64,000 nt of DNA from Alloalcanivorax dieselolei B5 (lineage in GTDB: Bacteria > Pseudomonadota > Gammaproteobacteria > Pseudomonadales > Alcanivoracaceae): NCBI RefSeq assembly GCF_000300005.1, contig NC_018691.1:4669001-4733000 (forward strand), written 5' to 3'. Shown in pieces: positions 16,606 through 25,958 of this stretch (its first letter is position 1; each line of letters begins with the position of its first letter). The position numbers and the translations under genes are program-made. The notes under the pieces are model-generated. The model ran no database searches. It saw only the letters and a program-made list of their open reading frames with translations, and was not told where the DNA came from.

Positions 16606-17292
16606 ATGACCGATGCCGCCAAGACCGTCAGTGAGGCGCTGGAATCCCGGCGCTCGATCCGCGCTTTTCAGGATCGTCCGGTGGACGGCGCCCTGTTGCG
16701 CGCCATTCTGGAAAAAGCCAGCCGGGCCCCGTCCGGAGGCAATCTGCAACCCTGGCATCTTTATGTGGTGGGGGGCGAGCGCCTGGACCAGTTCAAGGCG
16801 ATCATGCGTGAGCGCCTGCAAGACTCGCCCGGCGGGGAAAACAGGGAGTACGACGTCTATCCCCCGAACCTGATCGCCCCCTACCGGGACCGGCGTTTTC
16901 AGGTCGGCGAGGACATGTATGGCCTGCTCGGCATTCCCCGCGACGACAAGGCGGCACGGTTACGCTGGTTCGCCAACAACTTCCAGTTCTTCGGTGCGCC
17001 GGTGGCTCTGTTTTGCTATGTGCACCGCACCATGGGGCCGCCGCAATGGTCGGATCTGGGCATGTATCTGCAATCGGTGATGCTGCTGCTGCGCGAGGCC
17101 GGTCTGGACAGTTGCCCGCAGGAGTGCTGGTCGCTGTACCCGCAAACCCTGGGCGAATTCCTTCAGGCGCCGGACGAGTGGATGCTGTTCACCGGCATGT
17201 CCATTGGTTATCGGGAGGAGAACGCGGAAGTGAATCAGCTGCGCGCCAAACGGGCGCCACTGGATGAGATCGCGGAATTCCACGGCTTCTGA
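16606..17292 (+). CDS. Nitroreductase family flavoprotein
   Basis: This 228-residue protein has the nitroreductase fold: the start RRSIRAFQDRPV and the FMN-binding RAPSGGNLQPWHLYVV, then the C-terminal GLDSCPQECW and GMSIGYREENAEVNQLRAKRAPLDE. Such enzymes use FMN and NAD(P)H to reduce nitro, quinone or enone groups; a role on an enoyl or enone intermediate is possible but not shown. A strong AAGGAGG precedes the start. It is the last gene of the operon and is followed by a terminator. Confidence 0.9.
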   Translation: MTDAAKTVSEALESRRSIRAFQDRPVDGALLRAILEKASRAPSGGNLQPWHLYVVGGERLDQFKAIMRERLQDSPGGENREYDVYPPNLIAPYRDRRFQVGEDMYGLLGIPRDDKAARLRWFANNFQFFGAPVALFCYVHRTMGPPQWSDLGMYLQSVMLLLREAGLDSCPQECWSLYPQTLGEFLQAPDEWMLFTGMSIGYREENAEVNQLRAKRAPLDEIAEFHGF

Positions 17293-17295
17293 TCA

Positions 17296-17317
17296 GGAGG
17301 GGCCCACGCCCCTCCTT
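17296..17317. terminator. Bidirectional hairpin between nitroreductase and Lrp-type gene
   Basis: A perfect stem GGAGGGGC / GCCCCTCC surrounds the loop CCAC, starting 4 bp after the nitroreductase stop. The genes converge, so it can serve both. The T run is short. Confidence 0.7.
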
Positions 17318-17321
17318 CCCA

Positions 17322-17813
17322 TCATCCCGCCGCCCCTGGCAGATGCGCCAGCGACAACCCGGTTTCCCGCTTGACCGTGGAGATGGCGAAGTTACTGCGG
17401 ATATCCGTGATACCGGGAAGTTTCAGTAAAGTGCCACGCAAAAACCGCTCATAGGCGGGCAAGTCCGGCACGACCACTTGCAGCAGAAAGTCCGACTCTC
17501 CGGAAAGCAGATAACAGGATACCACCTCCGGCAGATCCGCCACGGCATCGCGGAAGGCGCTGTCCACCTCATCATCGTGCTGCCCTACTTTGATACCGAC
17601 GAAAACCGTCAACCCCAAACCCACTCCGCCGCGATCAAGCTCGGCGTGATAGCCGCGAATGATCCCGCTTTGCTCCAGCAGACGAACCCGGCGCAGGCAG
17701 GGTGACGGCGAAAGCCCCACTTCCTCGGACAGCTGAACGTTGCTCAATCTGCCGTCCCGCTGCAACGCGGCCAGAATCCGCCGGTCCAGATTGTCCAATT
17801 CCACTTCTGGCAT
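17322..17813 (-). CDS. Lrp/AsnC family transcriptional regulator
   Basis: This is a 163-residue Lrp/AsnC protein. The N-terminal helix-turn-helix (LDNLDRRILAALQRDGRLSN ... GLSPSPCLRRVRLLE) covers about 5-50 and a RAM/ligand-binding domain follows (VSCYLLSGESDFLLQVVVPDL). These regulators sense amino acids and form octamers. It is divergent from a LysE-type exporter gene, a common pairing in which the regulator controls amino-acid efflux. No palindrome of the catabolic regulon is present here, so this pair seems to be independently controlled. Confidence 0.92.
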   Translation of the reverse strand: MPEVELDNLDRRILAALQRDGRLSNVQLSEEVGLSPSPCLRRVRLLEQSGIIRGYHAELDRGGVGLGLTVFVGIKVGQHDDEVDSAFRDAVADLPEVVSCYLLSGESDFLLQVVVPDLPAYERFLRGTLLKLPGITDIRSNFAISTVKRETGLSLAHLPGAAG

Positions 17814-17948
17814 AAATGGATCCTTTCAGGCTCATCATTGGCATTAAATGCCAATATATGACGTTATCACCCGCCAAAACGCAATCCGGCCCACCGATCC
17901 AAACCGTACTCTTTAGCGCTATGGAAAGGCAATCGGAACCCCGCTGGC

Positions 17949-18581
17949 ATGGCTCATCTTGAAACCTTCATTGGCGCCCTGGTGGTGGCCTATCTGGTAC
18001 CCGGTCCGGACCTGGTTCTGGTGCTGGAGACCGCCAGTGTCAGGGGGCGCGCCCAGGGCCTGGCAACAGCGGCGGGGCTGGCGGTGGCCCGTGGGGCGCA
18101 TGTGGTCATGGCAGCCGCCGGTCTGGCCGCGTTGCTGAAAACCTCACCTTGGGTATTCGAGCTGGTCCGCTGGATCGGGGTGCTCTATCTGGTCTGGCTC
18201 GGCGTCAGGATCGGCCGTTCCTCATCCTGGTCGCTGGAGGATTCGGCGGTGGCGCTGGGCAGCCCGCCCCGAGCCTATCGTTCGGCGGCCTGGCGCGGCC
18301 TGCTGACCAATTTCACCAATCCCAAATCGCTGCTGTTCTGCTCCGTGTTGCTGCCCCAGTTCATCGACATCGGCAACGGTTCGGTGGCCTCTCAGTTTCT
18401 ATTGCTGGGCACTATTCTGGTGGGCCTGGGCGTACTGTTTGACCTGCTCTACATCGTCGGCGGCCGCGCGCTTGGCCTGTGGATGCAACATCGCCCCTGG
18501 GCACAGCGGCTGCAACGGAGCCTGTTCGCTACGTTGTTGATCGGATTCGCCCTGCGCCTGGCGATGAGTCGTCCATTCTGA
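17949..18581 (+). CDS. LysE/RhtB family amino-acid exporter
   Basis: The 210-residue protein is an integral membrane protein with about five or six helices. It starts with the family pattern LETFIGALVVAYLVPGPDLVLVLE, and contains GLATAAGLAVARGAHVV and NPKSLLFCSVLLPQFI. LysE/RhtB proteins export amino acids or homoserine lactone-like compounds across the inner membrane. It is divergent from the Lrp-type gene, which probably regulates it. The substrate cannot be read from sequence. Confidence 0.92.
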   Translation: MAHLETFIGALVVAYLVPGPDLVLVLETASVRGRAQGLATAAGLAVARGAHVVMAAAGLAALLKTSPWVFELVRWIGVLYLVWLGVRIGRSSSWSLEDSAVALGSPPRAYRSAAWRGLLTNFTNPKSLLFCSVLLPQFIDIGNGSVASQFLLLGTILVGLGVLFDLLYIVGGRALGLWMQHRPWAQRLQRSLFATLLIGFALRLAMSRPF

Positions 18582-18626
18582 ACACATTGTGGATCGGCGG
18601 ACCCGCCCCGAAGCTGGCGAGACCGT

Positions 18627-19151
18627 CTATCCACTTTCCTGAACATCACCGTTTCCGGCTTGGCGGCCGGCCAGTGCCTCCCACCACAGCCGCAGCATCT
18701 CCAGCAGCATCAGCGCGAACGCCAGCGGCATCATCAACATCACCGGCCATACCGGCCACAGCCGGGTACCGATCTGCATCTGCCGAGCGCTTTGCGCGGC
18801 ATCCCAGGCAAACCGCCACAGGTACCAGAGCAATACGGCAAAGATCACGATCTCCACGGTCAGCACCAACACCGCCACCGCTCGCGCCCATCCCGGCGAC
18901 ATCCTGTCGGCCAGAATATCGAAGCGGGGAAAGGTGCCCTGCCGATGCCCCAGCGGCACTGCCCAGAACACCAACAAAGGGAACAGCATACGCTCGATCA
19001 TATTGTAGCCACCGGGAATCAGGTCCATTCCCAACAGATAGCGGCCCAGCACCCCGATTACCGTGATCATCATGATCAGGAACAGACAGAGTCCCGCGCC
19101 CACCGAGGCCAGTCCGCCCTCCAATCGATCAATGGCTTTCCAAAACGCCAT
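18627..19151 (-). CDS. dctQ: TRAP transporter small permease (DctQ type)
   Basis: This 174-residue protein with about four membrane helices matches DctQ subunits (CLFLIMMITVIGVLGRYLLGMDLIPGG ... EMLRLWWEAL). With DctM it forms the inner-membrane part of a sodium-driven solute-binding-protein-dependent transporter. AGGAGG lies 7 nt before the ATG at 19151; the open frame further upstream overlaps dctM and is not used. It is the last gene of the ligase-dctP-dctM-dctQ operon, an atypical order because dctQ usually precedes dctM. Confidence 0.85.
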   Translation of the reverse strand: MAFWKAIDRLEGGLASVGAGLCLFLIMMITVIGVLGRYLLGMDLIPGGYNMIERMLFPLLVFWAVPLGHRQGTFPRFDILADRMSPGWARAVAVLVLTVEIVIFAVLLWYLWRFAWDAAQSARQMQIGTRLWPVWPVMLMMPLAFALMLLEMLRLWWEALAGRQAGNGDVQESG

Positions 19152-19174
19152 GGCGACTCCTCCTCTCTCGCGGC

Positions 19175-20485
19175 TCAGCGAATTTGCTCCGGCAGCCAGG
19201 TAATCAGAGCGGGATAGCTGATCAGCAGAACGGTCAGCACCACACCGGCCACCAGTGCGAACAGACTGGCGGAACGAAACACCCGCGCCACCGGATAGTT
19301 GCCGGCGCTGGCGGCGGCGAAAGTGGCCAGCCCCACCGGTGGCGTGAGCAGTCCCAGTGCGATCATCAGGGAGGCCATCACCCCGAACCACAGCAGGTCG
19401 ATTCCGGCGCTTTGCAGCAGCGGCAGGATGATCGGTACCAGCAACACGATCACCGCCGCCGATTCCAGAAACATGCCGCCGAGGAAGAACACCGCCATCA
19501 GAATCGCCGCCACCACATTGGGGTGTCCCAGTATCGGTTCCATCAGCGACAGCAGCTCATTGGGCAAACGGGAAAAGGTCAGGAAGCGGGCGAAAATCTT
19601 GGCACCGAGCACCAACATCATCAGCGTGGCGGTGACCTTCACCGACTCCGCCAACGCCTCGAACAATCCGCGCAGATTGACCCGCCTCATCAGCATCATG
19701 CCGGCCATGGCAGTGAAGGCGCCGAGGGCGCCGGCCTCCGCCACCGTGACCACACCACCGTAGATGCCGCCAAACACGATCAACATCAGCGCCACCACGA
19801 ACAGAAAGGCGGTCATGCTGCGACGGGCCTCCCCGGAGGGCGGGGCTTGTTCCGGCGCCTGACCGTCCACCGCGCCCTCGCGCAATTCACCAAACAAGCG
19901 CAGGCAGACGATATAGATCGCGATACACAGCAGCCCCGGCCCGATCGCGCCGATGAACAGATGGCCGATGGGCACCGATGCCAGCGAACCATAGATGATC
20001 ATGATCAGACTCGGCGGAATGATCGCCGACAGAGAGCCGGCCACCGCCGACAGGCTCAACGAGAAGCGCCGGGTGTAACCCAGTTTTTCCAGCTCCGGCG
20101 ACGCCAGTGATGCCAGGGAGGCGGAGCTGGCGGCGCCGGAACCCGACACCGCGCCCAGCAACGAGCCAGTGACGATGGTCGCCACCCCCAATGGGAAGCG
20201 CCGATAACCGGACAACCGGTGCCCCACGGCGAACAGGTCCCGTATCACGCCGCCACGCAACAACAGCTGCGCCATCAACAGATACAGCGGCACGATGGAC
20301 AGGGAGTAAATCGACGCGGTGTAGAACGTATCGGAACCAAGAATCCCACCGAGCACGTCCACACCGACCACCAGCACGATGCCCAACATGCCGGCGCCAA
20401 ACAGCACCGTGGCCACGTTCTGGCCGAGCACCAGGAAAGCGGCGAACCAGGCCAGCACCATCCAGATAATCTGCGTATTCGACAT
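19175..20485 (-). CDS. dctM: TRAP transporter large permease (DctM type)
   Basis: The 436-residue protein has about twelve hydrophobic helices and DctM hallmarks: GSLLGAVSGSGAASSASL (first inverted repeat), IIPPSLIMIIYGSLA, and the C-terminal LGLLTPPVGLATFAAASAGN. It carries the solute across the inner membrane using the sodium gradient. It begins 9 bp after the dctP stop. Linked dctP, dctQ and a CoA ligase suggest that the substrate is an organic acid fed to CoA activation. Confidence 0.94.
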   Translation of the reverse strand: MSNTQIIWMVLAWFAAFLVLGQNVATVLFGAGMLGIVLVVGVDVLGGILGSDTFYTASIYSLSIVPLYLLMAQLLLRGGVIRDLFAVGHRLSGYRRFPLGVATIVTGSLLGAVSGSGAASSASLASLASPELEKLGYTRRFSLSLSAVAGSLSAIIPPSLIMIIYGSLASVPIGHLFIGAIGPGLLCIAIYIVCLRLFGELREGAVDGQAPEQAPPSGEARRSMTAFLFVVALMLIVFGGIYGGVVTVAEAGALGAFTAMAGMMLMRRVNLRGLFEALAESVKVTATLMMLVLGAKIFARFLTFSRLPNELLSLMEPILGHPNVVAAILMAVFFLGGMFLESAAVIVLLVPIILPLLQSAGIDLLWFGVMASLMIALGLLTPPVGLATFAAASAGNYPVARVFRSASLFALVAGVVLTVLLISYPALITWLPEQIR

Positions 20486-20494
20486 GGCGCCGGC

Positions 20495-21574
20495 TCAGTC
20501 CTGTTCGAGGTAGTCCGCGGCACTCGGCGGAATGGTCCCGCCCTGCTCCTCAATCAACTCCGCCCACAGGCGCGCGGTGGCCTTGCCCGGATGCCCGGCC
20601 TCCTCCATCTGTTCGATCCAGCGAATCCAGGTACGGCTGGCGGCATCCTGCAAATGCCCGGCCATGTCGTCGGACAGCTCGTTCAGTTCCACGAAGGTGG
20701 CGCCCGCCTTCTGGGTCCTGGCCCGCACCGCCTCTTCCTGCTGGTCAATATGAGCGGCGTTATCCAGGGCTACCTGACGGGCCACCCGGTCCCAGGTGGC
20801 GCGCTGTTGTTCAGTCAACCCGTTCCAGGTCTCATCGGTGACCGCCAGGTAGCTTTCCCAGTGCCCCATGGAAATGCCGGTGATGGAGTACTTGAGCAGG
20901 TCCTCGAACGAGTACGATGGCCAATCCGCCACCGACAGGATGGTGCCAATCACCGTCTTGCGGGACAACGCTTCATAGGAGTCGGCGCTGGTCATGGTCA
21001 CCGGCGTCGCGCCCAGTTCCTGCAGCAGTATGGTGTGCAGCGCGGAGCCGGCGCGGATCGGCGCGCCTTCCAGGTCGTCCGGAGAATCCAGCACCCTGCC
21101 TATGGTGGATAACGAATAAGCGGAAGTGGCTCCCAGCGGCCAGCCGCGCAACCCCTTGCTGCCCAATTCATACTGGTAAAAAGTCTTGCCGTCGGCCAGT
21201 TCCTGGTCGGAGTCCATCAGTGTCTGAAGCGCCTTGGTGACCATCACCGAAGTGGTACTCAGTGTTGGCAGCTGGGTCACGTCGGACAGCGGGAAACTGC
21301 CTTCGTGGTAGGGTGCCAGCAGCGGCGCGGCCACGGAAATGGTGCCGGTCTTCAGCGCATCCCATTCCCGCCCCGGTGTCACCAGGGAGCCGGAGTAGAA
21401 ACGCACGAAGGAAAGGTCCGTTTCCTTTTCCATGGCGTCCACGAACGGGTCCATGTGCTGCCCGACCCAGAAATGCTGCTGCCCCATGCCCGCGGAAATC
21501 CTCAAAGGCGCGGCGGCGGACACCGCCGCCATCACCGTGAGTGTCATAACCAGAAGCAAACGTACCATGCGCAT
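20495..21574 (-). CDS. dctP: TRAP transporter solute-binding protein (DctP type)
   Basis: This 359-residue periplasmic binding protein has an N-terminal signal peptide (RLLLVMTLTVMAAVSAAA). The DctP region ... GAPIRAGSALHTILLQELGATPVTM contains the Arg that usually pairs with a ligand carboxylate. It delivers the ligand to DctQM. GGAGG precedes the start. It follows the ligase gene, and no separate promoter motif is visible between them. The ligand is unknown; a carboxylate is favoured by the conserved Arg and by context. Confidence 0.9.
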   Translation of the reverse strand: MRMVRLLLVMTLTVMAAVSAAAPLRISAGMGQQHFWVGQHMDPFVDAMEKETDLSFVRFYSGSLVTPGREWDALKTGTISVAAPLLAPYHEGSFPLSDVTQLPTLSTTSVMVTKALQTLMDSDQELADGKTFYQYELGSKGLRGWPLGATSAYSLSTIGRVLDSPDDLEGAPIRAGSALHTILLQELGATPVTMTSADSYEALSRKTVIGTILSVADWPSYSFEDLLKYSITGISMGHWESYLAVTDETWNGLTEQQRATWDRVARQVALDNAAHIDQQEEAVRARTQKAGATFVELNELSDDMAGHLQDAASRTWIRWIEQMEEAGHPGKATARLWAELIEEQGGTIPPSAADYLEQD

Positions 21575-21668
21575 AAAGATGTCCTCCCCGGCAACGCAAC
21601 CGGCTTATCCGTGCTGATGTTGGGAGCGCAGGAACCATCCCGCGGCGGTTGCGGTGAACCGCCGCGAC

Positions 21669-23324
21669 CTAGCCGGACGCTGTTTGAGTTTCGCTGATAC
21701 GGAGCCGCAACCGCGCCTTCAACACCTTGCCATTGGCGTTGCGAGGCAGCGGCTCTTCAAGAAAATCGATGAAATCAGGGATTTTGTAATCGGCCAGATG
21801 TTCGGCGCAGTAGGCCTTGAGACGGGCGGCGCTGATCCCCGGGTCGTCGCGGACCACGAACAGTTGGATTTTCTCTCCCAGCACCGGATCAGGCCGGGCC
21901 ACCGCGGCACACTCGATCACGCCGTCGAGTCCCTGCAGCAACCCTTCCAGTTCGGCGCTGTAAATGTTGTAGCCGGCACGGTTGATCATGTCCTTCTTGC
22001 GGTCCAGCACACGCACGTAACCGTTTTCGTCCACCGAGCCGATGTCCCCGGAACGCCAGTAGCCGCCGGCAAATTCGGCACGGTCCGCCTCCGCGTTGTT
22101 CCAATATCCCGGCGTCACCATGGGGCCGGCGATCCACAACTCGCCGGCCTCGCCCGGTGGCCGTTCGCGACCATTGGAGTCCATCACCTTGATATCACCG
22201 CAGGTGACCACCCGGCCGACACTATCGGCGTGCCGGGCGGCCTCACCCAACGGCAGGATGGTCGCCGGTGAACAGGTCTCGGTGGCCCCGTAGGCGTTGA
22301 CCAGTTGCAGGTTCGGCAACCGTTCCGCCAATCGCTCGATGGTGGCTTCCGGCATGGGCGCGCCGCCGAAACCGCCGAGACGCCAGGCGGACAGGTCATA
22401 GTGATCAAAGTCCGCCCGCAGCAGGCAAAGGTTATACATGGCGGGCACCATCACCGTGTGCGTGATCCGCTCCCGATCGGCCAGAGCCAGGAAGCGCTGG
22501 GCATCGAATTCCCGCTGAATCACCACGCAGCCGCCCACATGGAACAGGGTCAGAATCACCGCCACCACACCGGTGACATGACTTGCCGGCACCACCAGCA
22601 ACGAGCGCTCGTTTTCACCCAGCGCCATGGACTGCTCAAAGTGCAGCAGGCTGTGCAGCAGATTCAGGTGGGTCAGGCGCACCCCCTTGGGGCGTCCGGT
22701 GGTGCCCGAGGTGTACAGCAGGATGGCGGTATCATCCTCCTGAGGGGTGGGCAGAGGCAGGCGCGGGGCGCCTTCCTTCAGCAGGGCCTCGAACGGTTCG
22801 GCGCCGGCGACCTCGCCACCCACCGCGAAGCGGAACGCCAGCGCCGGCAAGGTTTCCCGACCGCTGACTTTATCGCCCTGAACATCGTCATGAATCAGCA
22901 CCTTGGCCTGGCAGTGATAAAGGATATAGGCCAGCCCGGATTTGGATTCGCGGATATTGACCGGCACCACGATGGCACCGAGCCGCAGCGCCCCCAGCAG
23001 CGCCAGCACGAACTCGTTGCGGTTGGCCATCAGCAAGGCGATCCGGTCACCGGCCGCCACACCGCGCCGCGCCAACTGAGCCGCGATATGTTGCATGCGC
23101 CGGTTGGCCTCCCGGTAGGTCAGCCGCTGGCCATCACAAACCAGGCACTCATTGTCCGGCGCCCGACTCACGGCGCGACGAAAGGAGGCCAACAGGTTGG
23201 CCGGTCTGGCGGCGTAGCAACGCACCAGGCGATCGCCAAAGTGATACTCATGGCGAACAGCGAAGGGGGCCTTATCACCCATACAGGTCACCCATATAGA
23301 TCTCTCCCGAACTGCCGGCTCCAT
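21669..23324 (-). CDS. AMP-forming acyl-CoA synthetase/ligase
   Basis: The 551-residue adenylate-forming enzyme has the P-loop YTSGTTGRPKG at 204-214, the A5 motif NAYGATET, YWRSGDIGSVDENGYVRVLDRKKDMI, and the C-terminal catalytic Lys in PRNANGK. It activates a carboxylic acid to acyl-CoA via an acyl-adenylate. It resembles medium/long-chain and cyclohexanecarboxylate-type ligases, and the substrate cannot be fixed from sequence. The ATG at 23324 has GAGAAG nearby; a second in-frame ATG at 23282 is possible. It heads the TRAP operon, with palindrome S7 48-64 bp upstream. Confidence 0.9.
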   Translation of the reverse strand: MEPAVRERSIWVTCMGDKAPFAVRHEYHFGDRLVRCYAARPANLLASFRRAVSRAPDNECLVCDGQRLTYREANRRMQHIAAQLARRGVAAGDRIALLMANRNEFVLALLGALRLGAIVVPVNIRESKSGLAYILYHCQAKVLIHDDVQGDKVSGRETLPALAFRFAVGGEVAGAEPFEALLKEGAPRLPLPTPQEDDTAILLYTSGTTGRPKGVRLTHLNLLHSLLHFEQSMALGENERSLLVVPASHVTGVVAVILTLFHVGGCVVIQREFDAQRFLALADRERITHTVMVPAMYNLCLLRADFDHYDLSAWRLGGFGGAPMPEATIERLAERLPNLQLVNAYGATETCSPATILPLGEAARHADSVGRVVTCGDIKVMDSNGRERPPGEAGELWIAGPMVTPGYWNNAEADRAEFAGGYWRSGDIGSVDENGYVRVLDRKKDMINRAGYNIYSAELEGLLQGLDGVIECAAVARPDPVLGEKIQLFVVRDDPGISAARLKAYCAEHLADYKIPDFIDFLEEPLPRNANGKVLKARLRLRISETQTASG

Positions 23325-23371
23325 GTTGTTCTTCTCATTCCATTGTTAGGGGGTGGCCCGGGAAGACTCGT

Positions 23372-23388
23372 CGTCCGAAGCGACGATT
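23372..23388 (+). promoter_or_regulatory. Palindrome site S7, ligase/TRAP operon promoter
   Basis: It reads CGTCC-GAAGC-GACGATT, the same 17 bases as S1, with both arms exact when the flanking T is included. It is 48-64 bp upstream of the ligase start. Confidence 0.75.
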
Positions 23389-23872
23389 TGCCCATTGGGC
23401 GGGGAATCTATCCTCTTTCCGGAGGTCTTCTTAAAGTGTGTGCGCTTACCCACCAAACTCTTTGTCTCATTTTGAAATAATTCCTATCGGTATGGACGAT
23501 TTTTTATTCCGTCTAATATGTTAGAGGAGCTCATTACTGCTCAATTTGCGATCGATTTCACTCCCGAATGACATATTTGGAAATTATTTTCGTCGCCCCC
23601 TCCTCTTCTCATTTCACTTTTCCCATGAACGCATCCAGGTAGTGAACACCCGCTCGCGGCAAAGGCCGGCACCGCCGACAAATGGCGAAAAACATTTCAG
23701 CTCATCGACTTCCGCATGCAACCCATTGTTTTAAAAGAATTATTCACATGGTCATACGACTTAAGGAGGGGTTCGCGAAGCCCTTGAAAGGTGCTTACCA
23801 TCGGTATATCGCCCTTCTTCACGCGCGGGGGAAAAGCGCGAAGACAAGGGGCTTCGGGCGCTCCAGGCATTT

Positions 23873-23889
23873 CGTCGAAACCGACGATT
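23873..23889 (+). promoter_or_regulatory. Palindrome site S8, first porin promoter
   Basis: It reads CGTCG-AAACC-GACGATT and continues with GTTACC. S9 has the same extension, so the two porin promoters share an operator of at least 22 bp. It is 228-244 bp upstream of the first porin start. Confidence 0.74.
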
Positions 23890-24011
23890 GTTACCATTCG
23901 GTCACAGAGACAACCATAACGTCGACAGGGAGTACGCCCGTTCCCCATTAAGGCCCGCGAAACGGGTATACTTGCACGTCTTCTAGGGTGCCTCCGGGAT
24001 GGAGGTCCTCT

Positions 24012-24045
24012 CTCGGGAGAAACTACCTTCGGAAGGGCGAAGGGA
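24012..24045 (+). promoter_or_regulatory. Conserved porin leader element, copy 1
   Basis: The segment contains CTCGGGAGAAACTACC, then TTCGGAAGGGCGAAGGGA, and recurs with few changes at 26083-26118 before the second porin. It can form a short CCTT-CGG-AAGG hairpin. It lies between the palindrome and the start codon, so it may be in the mRNA leader. Its function is unknown. Confidence 0.5.
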
Positions 24046-24116
24046 GGCATAGGGGCATAATTCAAAACAGCGGCCCCTTCTATCAATAAACTTCGAAGAA
24101 CACAGGACGAATAACA

Positions 24117-25496
24117 ATGGCACTTAAGTGGACCAGCAATCACGAAGGGGGTCAGGCTACTCCTGCCCGTTCCCAACTCCGTACCAGCATCAAAGCCGCC
24201 GCTATCGGCTCGGCCATCGGCCTCGGCACCCTGATGTCGGCTCCGGCCATGGCGCTGAAAACCGATTTCGGCATGGAATATCGTGCTACCGCCTTCGCGG
24301 CCAGCTCCGATGCCTTCGATACCGGTGCCGCCGGCACTTCCGAAACGGATACCGGTTTCGGCCATTTGATCCGCGTCAAAGCCAACTTCCTGGATGAAGA
24401 CACCGGCATCTCCGTCTACACCAGCGTGGAACTGGCTGGCGACCGCTGGACCGGTGATAACCGCGGCTATAACACCGCCAACTCACAAGGGTTCAATACC
24501 GGCAGCCGCGGCGACAATGTTCGCCTGGATCTCGGCTATGTGCAGATTCCGGTGGGCCACACCATCTTCCGCGTGGGCCGTCAGGCCACCAGCTACAACA
24601 ACTGCTTCCTGGTCTGTGACGACCGCCGTGACCGGCTCCTGATGATCCAGCCCCTGAACAAAACCACCTCCATGGTGCTGGGTTACGACCGCCGCTCCGA
24701 TACCACCCCATTCGCCAACCAGGACAACGGCGACATGGCTCTGCTGGGTGTCACTGGCAAACTGAGCGATAGCTGGAATGCCGGGCTGCTCTACGTGCAG
24801 TGGATGAACAACTACGACGGGGTCACCCCGCATCCGGGCGGCGGCGCAAATCCCTACGCACTCAACAACGTGACCCTGTTTTCCGGTTATGTGACAGGCG
24901 GTCTCGGCGATGCCGTGAAGGGTACCCTGGGCTTCAACTACTTCAGCAACGGTAACGTCGAAACCGCTGCGGACGATCAATACTTCACCGATCAGTCTCC
25001 GTCCGGCTATCTGCGCCTTGAGGGCGATGTCGGTGCCGTTGGCTGGGGCGTCCAATACGTCCTGTCCCGCGATGGCGGTCTGATTGCTCCCGGCTTCGAT
25101 ACCTATTCCAGCCTGATCAACAACAATCCGGACGCCACCCAGAGTGCCAACAGCATGTACACCATGGGCCGGACTCTGGGCCTCAAGGACATGGACGAGG
25201 ATCTGGTGATCGGTAAGCTGACCTGGAATGTCACCGACAAGTTCGCTGTTACCGGCGCCGTGGGCCAATTGTCCGTGGATACCGGCACCGTGGACGACGA
25301 CAGCATGGTCTACGATCTGCAGTTCGCCTATCAGGTCAACAAGGCGCTGCGCACCTGGTTGTCCGTGGGCATGCTGGAAAAAAACAAGGCTGGCTTGCTG
25401 GCCGGCAACGGCCTGGTTGGCTCTCTGGCGGGGATGAACACCTTCGCCGACGACGACGTGAAAGCCGCCAGCCTGAACATGACCGTGAACTTCTGA
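24117..25496 (+). CDS. Predicted outer-membrane beta-barrel (porin-like), paralog 1
   Basis: The 459-residue protein has an extended signal sequence ending about SAPAMA (residue 46). An alternating hydrophobic pattern follows, with many Tyr/Trp/Phe residues, and the terminal residue is Phe (NMTVNF), as for BAM-dependent barrels. A pair of cysteines (CFLVCDD) near 163-167 may form a disulphide. I cannot assign a named porin family. Very similar protein at 26234-27619 (same start, same cysteine loop, same end) shows a tandem duplication. Placement in the catabolic regulon suggests a channel for the hydrophobic or acid substrate of the pathway. Confidence 0.85.
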   Translation: MALKWTSNHEGGQATPARSQLRTSIKAAAIGSAIGLGTLMSAPAMALKTDFGMEYRATAFAASSDAFDTGAAGTSETDTGFGHLIRVKANFLDEDTGISVYTSVELAGDRWTGDNRGYNTANSQGFNTGSRGDNVRLDLGYVQIPVGHTIFRVGRQATSYNNCFLVCDDRRDRLLMIQPLNKTTSMVLGYDRRSDTTPFANQDNGDMALLGVTGKLSDSWNAGLLYVQWMNNYDGVTPHPGGGANPYALNNVTLFSGYVTGGLGDAVKGTLGFNYFSNGNVETAADDQYFTDQSPSGYLRLEGDVGAVGWGVQYVLSRDGGLIAPGFDTYSSLINNNPDATQSANSMYTMGRTLGLKDMDEDLVIGKLTWNVTDKFAVTGAVGQLSVDTGTVDDDSMVYDLQFAYQVNKALRTWLSVGMLEKNKAGLLAGNGLVGSLAGMNTFADDDVKAASLNMTVNF

Positions 25497-25523
25497 TTGT
25501 TTTCTGAATCAGTAACCCTCCGG

Positions 25524-25555
25524 AAAGGGGCGGCTCAAGCCGCCCCTTTTCTTTT
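25524..25555 (+). terminator. Rho-independent terminator after first porin
   Basis: An 11-bp perfect stem AAAGGGGCGGC / GCCGCCCCTTT with a TCAA loop is followed by TCTTTT. It begins 28 bp after the stop and separates the two porin transcripts. Confidence 0.9.
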
Positions 25556-25958
25556 GTCCGCTCCCCGTCCACGCTGATATTGCCCCGCCGACGATAACCA
25601 CGGAGGCTCTTCCGGCTACCGCCCATCTCTGCCGCCTCAGGACATCAGCACACGCCTCCGCGCCGATCCCCACACCTCTCAGCCGCTTTCCACGGGGAAT
25701 GCCCCGCTGTCAGCACACGATTCGTCCTCGCCGGGAAGAGCCAACATTTCCATTCCTGACCGCTCTCGAAACACCCTTCATCACGCCATGATTATTTAAT
25801 TCAACCAGGTTTATATATTTTCACATTTTCCCTTTTCATTTTTGTATTAATAGAACAACCGTCCCACACTTTAAATAATGATTTTATTAACCCGTAACTC
25901 AGCCTTTCTATCTCTATTTAAGATTAGAAACATTCCCAGCAGTATAAATTTCACATCT

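Larger units (their letters stand above)
23325..24116. promoter_or_regulatory. Divergent intergenic region, ligase/TRAP operon and first porin
   Basis: About 790 bp without a credible gene. It holds palindromes S7 and S8 and, near 24012-24045, a leader element also found before the second porin. A 14-bp block CAATAAACTTCGAA (24084-24097) is repeated before the second porin as well. An 89-codon open frame at 23682-23951 has no protein features and overlaps S8, so it is not called. Confidence 0.55.

Noticed and set aside
23682-23951. 89-codon frame before the first porin
   Set aside because: Lies across the palindrome S8, with a poor start context and no features.
25790-25950. AT-rich block between the porins as a possible mobile element or origin
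   Set aside because: No inverted ends, target duplication, transposase or DnaA-box cluster is visible; a promoter/spacer explains it.
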